Part shown: in pieces, positions 10,044-20,191 of the stretch | How positions within the stretch are numbered: the first letter of the stretch is position 1 | How the letters are laid out: each line of letters begins with the position of its first letter | Assembly: GCA_948470475.1 (NCBI GenBank) | Contig: OX419338.1 | Location: forward strand, 12,180,247-12,244,246 | Origin: Galaxea fascicularis | Taxonomy: Eukaryota > Cnidaria > Anthozoa > Scleractinia > Euphylliidae | Direction of reading: 5' to 3' | Length of the DNA: 64,000 nt | Notes under the pieces: generated by a model | Seen by the model: only the letters and a program-made list of their open reading frames with translations | What the model was told of the DNA's origin: nothing | Database searches by the model: none | Made by a program: the position numbers and the translations under genes

Positions 10044-13000
10044 TCAAGCTTTAAGTTTAGCAAGCATCTCTTCAATGTCGGCATCAGCTGATCCTTTAGC
10101 TGCTGCCCGCTGACCGGTCGGCAATTTGCCTGCATGTGCAGAAGGTGCCTCTGCCATCTACAGAAAACAATAAATAAATAAATAAATAAATCAGTCAATC
10201 AATCAATCAATCAATCAAGAAATGAGAGTAAAGGCTGGTTTTCACTGGCGACGGAGTCGGAGTTGTAATCAGAAGCGTGCAGCGCTATGGTCTAGTGAAA
10301 ATCAAACTAACGAAGTTGGAAGCAGAACGCTATTCCGCTTTATGATCTAGTGAAAACTAGATTGTCGGAGTCGCAAGCACTATTTTGGTATAAAACTGTA
10401 ACCGGAGAGCGTGAAACAAGCCTTGTGATTGGTTGGTTCTTCCGCTTCTGCCTCCGTCTCCGACAACAAAGTTTTCACTGGATCGTAAGCGACGGAGTCA
10501 AGCGGAGTCGGAAGAAAATGGAAACGTTCTGATTCTTCTGACTCCGATTTCGTCGAGCTTATGACTCTGCTTACGACTCCGATCTTTTATTTTCACTAGG
10601 TCATAAGGGCCCTTACGACTCCGACTACGACTCCGATTCCGACGCTAGTGAAAACCAGCCTTAATGATTTGATGGCATAACATTTTGCTCAGTTTTGGTT
10701 TCATTACGATGTTCAATAAATGCTGGTATTTTACAGACTGAACAATAGTTGTTTTGAAAGGTAACACTCAATGTTATTTTCCCATAAACTTCAGAATACC
10801 CGGCCACTTATTTGCATGTGAATAGTGTGTACAGTATTGTTATCTGTCTCGTTCTTCTGTAAAACGATGCCGCTACAAGAAGACATTAGTGGTCAGAAGT
10901 GGCCGGGTATTCTGAAGTTGCTCCTCTAGTATGCTGACAGTTATTAAATACCTAATCAATAACCTCAAAACAATAAAATTATATGCTATGGCCCCGCCTA
11001 CAACTTCACAATATCATGAAAAATGTAAGTAGTAATTAGTACATACCCTTCCAGATATTTCAATGCCAATCTCGTCTAACACTTGGTTGACAACGGCCTC
11101 CTGTTCCTCTTCGTCACCTGATTCATCCAGTACTGAGTCCAGTGTTTCATTAACTATAAGAGAAACATGTTTTTAGCACACAGTATTCTGAATTTTAAAG
11201 GGAAAGAAAAATTAATTGGCTCAAAAAACAGTAAACATAAGCTTACACCTTATTCCAAAACAACTGCCATTTTAATTTTCTTTGGCATAAATTTTGTCCT
11301 TGATGCCTAATGTTCAAGGTAAAATATTCTTTTGAATTTTGCTCTTAAGAACGAAGCAACAGGATTTTTTGCATGACATACAAGTTTTTCATTTTTGCTC
11401 TCAGGGTTTTCATTCATCGGCTTGCTTCTGACGCTTGCGTGACATCAAGCGTGTGCAAGCTGAGAAAATCTCGCATAGCAGAAAAAAACGTAGTAAGCCA
11501 CCTAAAAATCCATTACATCCCTATTGATTTCCAATCTGACTATTATTTCAAGTAATCTTGAGCACTCCAACTCACTCATCTCTTCTTTCATGTCCATTTT
11601 GCTCGACTCCATTTCAAAGTTTCTCAGAGTGTTTTGCAGTTGCGTAGGATTCATCTGAGCATTTACACTTCCCATGGTCTACAAAGAAAACAACAAAGAA
11701 AAAAAACTGCTAATTTAAAAAGTGCACAAAAAGACTCTTTCTCCTTCCTTGGTGAAGTTTGTTTAGTCAATAACTTAACTATAAAACATTGTGCTAGGAC
11801 AATGTTCATTTTGACTTGAAAATGACGTTGAGTAAACGTCGAAACGTCGTCGCTTTAAAGTTTTCAAAAGTTTTTAACAGTTTTTTTAGAGTTTTTAACC
11901 GTGATGGTTTTAACTTTTGTCCTATCACAATGTTTTATAGTTAAGTTATTAATAAATAAATTACATGTAATAAATGAATTAATAAATTACAGTTAACTTT
12001 TGCTAGAAGAAATGCATTCATAAAATGGATTTGTATCACAGTCTGTCAAGGCTGAGAGAGAGTCAGCCTATGATACAGGGATATATTTTCTAAAATCACC
12101 TTTAGTGATAACCAAGTACAGCTGTATATGTCGCAAAAGTCATTTTAGTCAAGTCATCAGGTAAGTGTATCTTGGTTGAAGAACAGAGACATAAGTTTAC
12201 GTTACATGATCTTTTTGGCCCTTACATTACTCTGAGGTACATTTACCTTGCTAGCAGTTGACATAGCACCAGCCATCTTTGCTGTAGAGTGCATAGTTTG
12301 TGTCTGGTGTCCAACTGCCATCACTCGTGAGCTTACTGCCATATTCTTGGATTTTTGCTTTCGCAGATTTATGAGCTGTTTGGCCAGCATTGTTGCAGCC
12401 TAAAAGAGATCAAATTAAGTCAATCATTTCTTTCAGGACTGTGATTGAAGCCAGCAGTTTGGTTAACTCAAAATGAAGGGTGCCAGTCTCTACAAAGGGA
12501 TGTGCGTTAATTGTGGTTGTGGTTGGTTGGTCATGTTTTAAGGGTCCACATCACTGTCATGAATGTCTGGAGTTTATCAAGAATTTGCAGTGAAAATAAT
12601 GGCAATTTAGGTGCCAATTTAATAGCGACATGAAAATTAAAGCTGACAATAATTAATGTGAGTGAAATTTGGATGAAAAGAAAAAGAAAAAAACGACAGC
12701 TGAACCACCAAACGGTGTATATGCCCAGAGCCCTTCAACTGATCTCCAAAACAGATAGACAGAAATGGAGATTTGAGTTTAGAAGCAGTTTGTAAAGGAC
12801 CTGAACCTCATTTTGACATACAACCAGAAGGCAAGCAGAGACGAGCATGTATACACAATACAAGGAAGACTTCACATACCTGTTTATTGCCTAGTTTTGC
12901 CATCTTCTTTATCTCTGCCTCCTTTGGGAAGGAATGACATGAAACTATTAGACAAGTAGAAGATGATCACAAAAATTAATGATATGATATGCAGTCATTA

Positions 13001-16000
13001 AACGAAACTTCAAGTATGTGTAATGTGGGAATTGAATGATTACAGTGAGTAATACCATTGCTATGGTTGGATAGGCTTTCCCCCTATTCTTGCTTCCTAT
13101 TAATACTGTAGTATAAGCCTCTTCTTATTCTATGATTCTTCCTGTTATAAAAAAACCTGCTAATTTAAAAAGTGCACAAAAAGACTCTTTCTCCTTCCTT
13201 GGTGAAGTTTGTTTAGTCAATAACTTAACTATAAAACATTTTGCTATAATAATAATACAATAATATTTATGTTCCTACCAGAACTGAGAAGGCTGTGGTG
13301 TGTTTTACATCCTGCTACAGACGTTTTAGATAATGTGCTAAATTGAAGAACTGGAATTCTAAAACTACCCCAAAACACTCACCAGCTGTTTTTCTTGTCT
13401 TTCAAGTGCATTTTGGTCCCGTGTTAACTGTCTTTGTGTCTTACTTAACTCCCGTTTCTGTTGCCGCATTTGCTCTGTGCAGCAAACATCCGAAATATAA
13501 AATTAATACATGTACCACTTAATTAAAAATCTCAAGGGAGAATCAGTAATTTTAGGGGCAATTAACAGTTTAACATTTATTTAAAAAATATATAATTATA
13601 TATTAAAACAGCACAAAACAAGAGATATAATGAAATACCAAAGCCAGGGGCTTATATGGCAAAGGTCAGTGGTGCGAGAGTTACAAACCAAGATGTGCAA
13701 AACTAACAAAAAATCGTAAATAAATAAATAAATACAAGAAGTGAATTGTGCAGAAATGACCACTAAACAAATAAGTGGAATAAATTTACACAAGCCATCA
13801 GAGTATATACAGTAGGTTATGGCAGACATACACAATAGGTAGAAAAAAAAACAGAATGGAGATATACATTGTACTATTGATAAAATTGGTAAATAGAAGT
13901 GTAGGATCGAGAGATGGAAAGGTGGTGTTGTATTAGTAGCGAAAATGAAGAAAAGAAAGATTACCTACAGTGTTAAGAAATAATCTTTTCAAGAGTTTTT
14001 GCTTAGAATTAGAAAAAGTGAGAGTATCACACAGTAAGAGTGGGGTACTGTTCCAGATAAGCGGACCTTGCGACCGAAGAGAAAAGGAGTATTTTAGAAG
14101 ATGAAAGTGGAGGTTACCTCTTTGTCTGGTGAAATACTGATGGTAATCAGAGTTAATGTTAAAGAGAGAAGAGAGAGGGATAGGCTGGACCTTTTGCATA
14201 TGAAGGAATATAAAACAGGAGACTTGATATTTATAAATATTGAAGATAGTAAGTAATTTGAACTTATTAAAAAGAGGATAGGAGTGTGCACGAGGTAGAG
14301 AATGTGTAATAATTCTTAGAACTTTCTTCTGGAGACGGAAGAGGGGTTGGAGGTGTGATGGATATGTGGAGGCCTAAACTATTGAGCAATATTGAAGATA
14401 TGGGAGTATTAGAGAGTTATACAGTGTGCAGAGTTTATCGGACAAGAAGTACTGTCTTGATTTGATGATGATACCTATATAGAGATTTGGCAATTTTGGA
14501 TGAGATCACTTTAATATGAGGTCTCCATGAGAGGTTTTGATGGATCATGATGCCTACAAATTTAGTGTATTCAACCTTTGAATATTGTTCTTATCAATAC
14601 AGATAGAAAGGCTTTCTCAAGATGGATCTTCTTTCTGGGTGGATAAAATACTATGAACTTAGTTTTGCTAGGATGTAAGGACGTTAGCTTATTGGCTTTG
14701 AACAAGGTAGCGGCGAGAGAAAGTTGACAGTTTCCAATATTAGCTACTTGAGATATATCTTAGTTTGTGTTGAAAAAAAAATATTAGTATCATCGGCAAA
14801 GAGGATGAAGGAAAGAAGGTTAGAGGATGAGAAGATGTCGTTGATATAAATGAGAAATAGAAGTGGCCCCAACACTGAGCCCTGGGGGACACCACATTTG
14901 TTAGTCTGTAGGAGAGATTTCCAGCTGTCTATTTGCACCCAGTGCAAGGGGGTACCCCGTATGCCAGAGAAATTCAATTTGTCTAAAAGGATGGTATGAT
15001 TCATAGTGTTAATAAATATTCCAATAGTAAGTTCATTTCTTTCAAATGCATCAAATATTTGGTTAGTTAGCTCGAGAATGGCCATAAATTAAAGTTAAAT
15101 GTTTCTTTCTAAACCCTACATGCTGGGAAAGAGCAAACAATATTTGGGTTTCAAATTTTCAAATTAGTTTTTAATATCTCTGTTGGGTGTTTTGTGTCAA
15201 GATTATTATAGGTAAGGTACATTGGCTCATGGTTTCACAAATGGCCAATCTCCATGTTTTGGGAAAAAAGGATGAGGGGAAATCCAAAACATTGCAGCTT
15301 TTAGAGTGAAAACACACTGTTCTGCAACGACAGTATGCTTATGACCACAATGGTTAACCATTTAAATATGGCTAAATGACTTGTAATTTAGGCCTTAAGT
15401 TAAACTTGAATTGACGCAGTCAGCAGTTGTTTGCGGTAGCCAAACATGCGAGGGTCGTATAATTATGTGGAGGGATTTGCAGGGGCTTTCGTGTTTTGCA
15501 TTCTTGCTATGTTTTAGGGTGGTTTGCTTTGCTCTTGTGTATGTGTTCCCACTCCTCCTCCCCTCCCCCTTGGTGGTTTCTTGATGGATAAGTATTTGGG
15601 TTGGTATGTATCTTCACTGACTTATCAGTGTGACGGTGCCAGATGGTTGCCATTCTCAGGGTTGCCATGGACACCTGCATGCTTGGCTTGCATCAGGTAT
15701 GGCTCCTCCTATTCCATGGCACCTTCCCCAAGCTCATCCATTGCCGATGAGTTTAATTGGTCAATGCACTAACCACCATGTAAAAGTAAGAAGCAACAGC
15801 CAAATTCATACCTGTCAACCCCCGGAGTTCCAAAATCTGGAGACGTCTCGAAATCCTCGCGTTGTAAGAATGCGTTTTACGACAATGTCCGAATACTCTC
15901 CGAGAATCACCCGAAGGCTTTCCGAATGTTCCCAATGTGACATCTTGAAAACAACGAAATTAATGAAAAAAAAGAATTCGAAAGAAGCCGCGGACTTTCC

Positions 16001-16334
16001 CGGGAGATTTGGTGCTCTAACCTGGAGACCGGGAGATTTGATGAAAAACTTGGAGACTCCCGGTAAAACCGGGAGAGTTGACAGGTATGCAAATTGCCTG
16101 GTGCCTGACCCTGGAAAATGAAACCCCTAAAAAAGTAAACTGGGGTGGTTGCAGGCATTTACTGGATACACAGGCTGGACCTTTCAGATCCCCATAGCCC
16201 CACTATGACTTCTAACAAAACAGCTGTTTACCAACAAAATTTGGGAGGTCAGCAAAATATAACTTATAAGCTTAACTCTAATGTCGATCTCCTGGTAAAT
16301 TCTTACCCTTGGGATCTTTCTTCCTTGAAAACAT
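10044..16334 (-). CDS. CHMP2B: Charged multivesicular body protein 2B (ESCRT-III subunit)
   Basis: This is a Snf7-family ESCRT-III subunit that polymerises on endosomal and other membranes and recruits VPS4 for scission. Seven coding exons join in phase at GT-AG sites: 16307-16334, 13383-13474, 12880-12921, 12247-12399, 11576-11678, 11047-11153 and 10044-10157, giving 212 aa (human CHMP2B has 213 from memory). The N-terminal half is basic and helical (EIKKMAKLGNKQ, LAKQLINLRKQK, AVSSRV, KMAGAMSTASK). The C-terminal half is acidic (DSVLDESGDEEEQ, NQVLDEIGIEIS). The last residues, IEEMLAKLKA, fit a MIT-interacting motif. Motif order and spacing match CHMP2B rather than CHMP2A. The first exon gives only nine residues (MFSRKKDPK) and is the least certain part, although its G|AG phase fits. 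Intron 1 hosts a LINE fragment and a MITE; other introns carry MITEs and microsatellites. Confidence 0.92.
10168..10220. repeat. AAAT and AATC microsatellites
   Basis: (AAAT)n is followed by (AATC)n within the last intron of CHMP2B, just upstream of its terminal exon on the minus strand. Confidence 0.8.
10232..10661. mobile_element. TIR element with GACTCCGA internal repeats, 3-bp TAA duplication
   Basis: The ends are AGGCTGGTTTTCACT and AGTGAAAACCAGCCT, flanked by TAA at 10229-10231 and 10662-10664. A 3-bp TWA duplication suggests PIF/Harbinger. The interior is made largely of variants of GACTCCGA/TCGGAGTC, so both arms remain complementary deep into the element. It lies in the last CHMP2B intron. 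A second element at 57241-57690 shares the GGTTTTCACTAGCG end but has a different interior. Confidence 0.8.
10787..10919. mobile_element. 133-bp MITE with TIR AACTTCAGAATACCCGGCCA
   Basis: The left end AACTTCAGAATACCCGGCCA is inverted as TGGCCGGGTATTCTGAAGTT on the right. It lies in a CHMP2B intron. A related sequence (TCAGAATACCCCGCCACTA, CTTGTACCGGCATCG) appears near 25305-25375, apparently as a diverged partial copy. Confidence 0.82.
11707..11796. repeat. Intronic duplicate, copy 1
   Basis: The 84 bp at 11707-11790 are identical to 13157-13240 in another intron of the same gene, with one mismatch in the next few bases. The right part overlaps the left arm of the foldback at 11770-11951. 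Confidence 0.85.
11770..11951. mobile_element. Foldback element, TIR ATAACTTAACTATAAAACAT
   Basis: Left ATAACTTAACTATAAAACAT is inverted on the right as ATGTTTTATAGTTAAGTTAT. The interior has AACGTCGAAACGTCGTC. It lies in the CHMP2B intron next to the exon ending at 11678. Confidence 0.75.
13157..13246. repeat. Intronic duplicate, copy 2
   Basis: This is the second copy of the 84-bp identical block at 11707-11790. It keeps only the left arm of the neighbouring foldback and then runs into an AT-rich sequence. Confidence 0.85.
13590..15110 (-). pseudogene. Degenerate non-LTR retrotransposon (LINE) fragment
   Basis: This is a remnant of a reverse-transcriptase gene inserted in intron 1 of CHMP2B. 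The piece at 14744-15085 carries GVPQGSVLGPLLFLIYINDI and the catalytic FADD, the RT motifs around the active site. In the motif A region the sequence runs IGIFI directly into NTMNHTILLDKL, so the expected (D)xSKAFD-like segment with the first catalytic aspartate appears deleted. A second piece at 13933-14199, in a different frame, has the C-terminal SLRSQGPLIWNSTP segment typical of CR1/jockey-like LINEs. The fragment is 5'-truncated and not functional. Boundaries are approximate. Confidence 0.85.
15807..16089. mobile_element. MITE, TIR CATACCTGTCAAC, 6-bp duplication
   Basis: The left end CATACCTGTCAAC is inverted as GTTGACAGGTATG. CAAATT flanks both sides (15801-15806 and 16090-16095). The interior is rich in CCCGGGAGA/TCTCCGG-type motifs (GGAGACCGGGAG, AACTTGGAGACTCCC). 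The ORFs across it are not regarded as genes. It lies in intron 1 of CHMP2B, about 220 bp downstream of the first coding exon on the minus strand. Confidence 0.82.
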
Positions 16335-16877
16335 GTTGAGAAGGTAAACAAATGTCTCAGACTTGTAATGCAGTCTAAAATGGCTCGTTATGAACTACAA
16401 AACCCTGCTTATCCTTGACGATTTACATGTAGCTTGCTTTTTCGCGTTAAGTTTTGTCTGCCATTGTCAGTTACCAAAAATAAGTTTCGGCCCCAGTCTT
16501 TCCTCTAAAAGATTACGTCAAGCTAATGTTTACACGTCTCCCACGCAGCCGTTGAGCGTTGCGTGACGGCCCAAAAAGACTCTGAATGAACACGAATGGA
16601 GCATCTTGTTCGGTTGCAAACGCAATATCGGAAGTTCTCTCGGCAGTGTTGTCAACGAGAAAAAGCACAGGTTGCTTGAGTTGAGATTTATCACGATTGT
16701 ATTGTTTACCCTGGTTGCCAATGCTGAAGTGTCCAATGTATTGTTTTATATATTGGCAAACCAAACAGTAACAAGTTGATTTGCATAAAATTGTCCGTTT
16801 GATCACTGAAGCACAACTTGAAACTTTGATACGCAGGAAGAAAATTCGGTTTTGTAAGTTTCTGCAAACGAATCTAC
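16335..16877. promoter_or_regulatory. Divergent intergenic region between CHMP2B and the PPxY/Cys-rich gene
   Basis: The two start codons point away from each other and lie 543 bp apart, so this interval must hold both 5' UTRs and both core promoters and may act as a bidirectional promoter. No TATA box is obvious at a sensible distance from either start. A 132-residue minus-strand ORF crosses it but has no recognisable domain. Confidence 0.5.
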
Positions 16878-17624
16878 ATGGCTGACGAGGAGAGCCGGAG
16901 AAGAAGCCCACCTCCCTCGTACGAACAGGCTATAAATGACCGACCTCCACCGCCGTATACTGAAAATCCGAACCAAGAATCAACGCTTGCTCCGCAAACT
17001 AGGGCACCCTCCGGACGAAACACAAGGGTATTGCCGATTATAGCAAGCCCGGAAAGCGTAATAGTGAATCAACCAGGCCAGCAACTGGACAGAATTGCTA
17101 GACGAACAGAAAGCGTGGGCCATGGTGTTTCACAGCAACGCAAAAAGCGTTTCAAGTGCAACGTTTTCTGCTCAGCGATTCATTGTACACCGTGCACTTG
17201 CGATTGTGACTTATTTTGCTTTAACTGCTTGGGATTTTTGTCCTATCTTCTGATTTGTGCTCCCGGTGTTTATTTGTGTTGGGGATGCAAGAAAGTTTGC
17301 CCTGGTACCTACGGCGAATGTAGCACGCGAAACACCACCCTGATGGACAGTTACGAAGAGAGAGACGACAACATTGTGTCACGAGTTTGCTGGTCATGTT
17401 TCGGGCCGTGTTGTTGTTTCACGTGCGAGGGGGACACCGAGGTTTTACCGTGCGTTGATCCATGCGTAAGGCGATGCGGTGCTTGTGCAGTTGTAAAGAA
17501 AATGACTTGCTACTGCGGCAGTTACAGGCTGTGCGATTACACTTTGAACGTGATGGATGAGCAAGCTTTTGGTTTTATATGTGACTACAAGGAAATAGGT
17601 TGTCAGTGTGGAGGGACGACGTGA
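16878..17624 (+). CDS. Intronless double-PPxY, cysteine-rich protein (family unknown)
   Basis: This is a complete 248-aa ORF without introns, ATG in context ACATGG, stop at 17622-17624, and an AATAAA at 17869-17874. Residues 12-15 (PPSY) and 24-27 (PPPY) are two PPxY motifs, ligands for the WW domains of NEDD4-type ubiquitin ligases and related proteins. Residues 28-95 are polar and probably disordered. From about residue 96 to the end there are 29 cysteines in roughly 150 residues, including CTPCTCDCD, CWSCFGPCCCFTC and CGSYRLCDY, with a short hydrophobic stretch (LGFLSYLLICAPGVYLC). The layout resembles LITAF-like WW-binding adaptors with a Cys-rich membrane-associated tail, but the LITAF pattern is not visible and I do not assign a family. 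Palmitoylation or zinc binding are both possible. Confidence 0.82.
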   Translation: MADEESRRRSPPPSYEQAINDRPPPPYTENPNQESTLAPQTRAPSGRNTRVLPIIASPESVIVNQPGQQLDRIARRTESVGHGVSQQRKKRFKCNVFCSAIHCTPCTCDCDLFCFNCLGFLSYLLICAPGVYLCWGCKKVCPGTYGECSTRNTTLMDSYEERDDNIVSRVCWSCFGPCCCFTCEGDTEVLPCVDPCVRRCGACAVVKKMTCYCGSYRLCDYTLNVMDEQAFGFICDYKEIGCQCGGTT

Positions 17625-20191
17625 TAATCCGCCATCCCCTCGTTGCCAAACGAAGCGGAATTTAAGTTCTTACATGTCTTCTCCAGTTCGTGAGAAATAC
17701 GTTGTATAAGGGATAGCGGATGAAAGTGAATCAAATTCATTGAATCATACAACCGTTTCCACACTATTAACATAACAAAGCCATCTTTTAAACTGTTGTT
17801 AGTGTGTTCAGTTACTGAATTGTTAAAACGGTTTTTGGCGGCAAGATTTCCACACAGCCCCATACATCAATAAATTATTATACATGTTGTGACTCAAATT
17901 CTGTTTGTATTCGGAAAAGGGTTAGTATGGTAGTTATGCATGTATATTAATTATTAATATATGGGCTGTGCCGGAATTCTTTCCTTTTTGGCTAATATCG
18001 GTAGAGAAACACTTTCAGAAGAGGAAAGAGAGATTGGCAGGATTTCATTGGCTTCTATATCACTTTGAAGCCAAAGTCCAAACACTTTGGAAGTTTCTCC
18101 CTTCATTTTGAGCACTTAAGTTATTTGGAATTGAGGCTGATGATTTGCCAAAATTGTAGATAATGTATTGTGTGGTTCCAGAAAAGACCTATAACCTCCT
18201 AAAAGGAAGTTTTTTTTTTTGCATTGCACCCCCCCTACCCCCACCCCTCAGGAAATTCACATTTTAATAGATCATCAAATCAAATAACTTTATATATTTT
18301 TTCATTAGTTACATCCTTACTTATGAAATACTATACAAAACTTCACAATATAAACTATCTAAAACTACAATAAATTAAGTAAACCGCTTTACATGAGAGC
18401 TGTGTTTAATTAAACAATAATTACATTTAAAGAAAATACACTGATCAACCTTGCAATTAAAGCTGAAGCCATCAGTAATAGCAGTATTTGACTGTTAATT
18501 AATCAGATAACATTTGAATGACTTTAACAAGGTTCTCTATGCATTCATAGTGTAGTTAGAAATGTAGGAAAAACTATGTGCCAGCTATTCTAGTGAAAAA
18601 CTGAAAATCTGTTTAGATTTTCCCTCTGTAGGAATTAAAATGATTACTGTCCATCCATCCATTAAAGTAAAACTGTATGTAGGAGTAGTAGGAGTAGCTG
18701 CAGCAGAAGATGCATTAGTAATTTGCAGTGGTAACGATAGTCGGAGTGGTTTAACATGTGCAAAATGAGCATGGGCTCACCACATCAGTCTATAATGGAA
18801 CCTTGCTTATGACCCCAAAGGCATCTTGATATAACTACTTAGAACTAACTTCAAGTGTTAACTACCACTCTCCAGTGTAAAAATCAATAATTCCTCCACA
18901 TAGGGAAATTTTTCGTTTAGGAGCAAACACATTTTACCAGTTTCAGGATGATTATCAACTGTAGTGACTGCAGGAAGTGACTTGGCCACCTTGAAGGGAT
19001 TTGAAAGCTTACATTTCAAGACCTCATATTATATATTCCTTTCTCTTGACACTCAACTGCACAAACAAACTCCGTGACCCTTTGTAGTTTCTTGGGATTA
19101 TTGCTGGTTTGCATGTGACATCACGGCGGCCATGTTGGTGCACCAAAACAAAGGAATGGTGGCCATGTTGATGCACAAGGCTTAAATGCTCTGGGAATTG
19201 AACTCTATTTTCATGCAAATACTTTCTTTTGTTTCATTGAACCAATATGGCTGCTGGTCACGTGACTGAAAACCAAGAATTGAAAAGGTTGGACCAGTTC
19301 TAAGTTACTTGAGCATATGTTCACTCAGCATGCTCAAGCAAATGTTTGCACAACTGAATCATGCAGATATCATGCAACTGAATCCATCTAAACCACTCTC
19401 TGTTTCCAACTACAATACTGACTACACAACATTTCAGGTAAAAAATAGGTTTATTTTGATCTAATGTACAAGCAAATTCATTGCAGTACATCAAACACCT
19501 TTTCCATATTTCCATACCACGCAGAGTTTGTGTGGATGCCCTGTGCTTCGGCTTCACTCTGCCTCAACCATGGGACGGGTATGATAGCCTGGACAAGAAC
19601 AGGCGGACAAGAAAGTGGACATTTTGCAGACCTTGAGATCCCAAAAATTTACTTGAAGAAACCTTGAGATTTGGGTCCCAAACCTTGAGATTTTCAAATT
19701 TTCCGCCATCTTGAACACGTGGCATCCTATCACGCGCGAATACACGCGTGGACACTCGATAGTCGATTATCAATGAACGCGTACTGGAGCAACAAACGTT
19801 TTACTATTATTTATAGACTATAATACGTAAAAATTATAAATTAAGTTGATTGAACTGAGATGAAAAGACATGAAAATGGTGATAAAGACAGACTGAACAC
19901 AAATTTGATTTCATTTTAGGTTGTTTTTGATTGAGATTGCCATTTTATTGATTATTCAATATTGTGAAAAACCTTGAGATTTAGGGGCTAAACCGTGAGA
20001 CCGTGAGATGACACCTTAAACCGTGAGTCTCACGGCCAAACCGTGAGAGTTGGAAGGTCTGATTTTGGACAAAATTTTCCCCACTTGTCTTGTCTTATCC
20101 TTTTGCTATAATGATTCTCGAGTTTTACCGAGGACCTCCGAGAACCTTTACGGTAGTTATCCGAAGGAGACCTGGCACTACCGAATCCAAG
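17625..20191. other. Intergenic region
   Basis: No gene is supported. Around 17842-17870 the sequence GGCAAGATTTCCACACAGCC recurs near 21724, so a short repeat is shared by the 3' flank of the Cys-rich gene and an NDUFB4 intron. Low-complexity C-rich and AT-rich patches occur near 18220 and 18290. Confidence 0.5.
19605..20063. repeat. Repeat with CCTTGAGATTT / CCGTGAG motifs
   Basis: ACCTTGAGATT recurs at about 19633, 19662, 19683 and 19971, and CCGTGAG at 19993-20050, ending in CCGTGAGAGTTGGAAGGTCT. The right end resembles the CTCTCACGG-type terminal segments of interspersed elements. Ends and superfamily are unresolved; boundaries are approximate. Confidence 0.5.

Noticed and set aside
15630..16121. 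A 163-residue ORF
   Set aside because: Most of it lies inside the MITE at 15807-16089.
16513..16911. A 132-residue minus-strand ORF between CHMP2B and the Cys-rich gene
   Set aside because: No recognised domain; it overlaps the start of the Cys-rich gene in antisense and lies in the 5' region of both genes.
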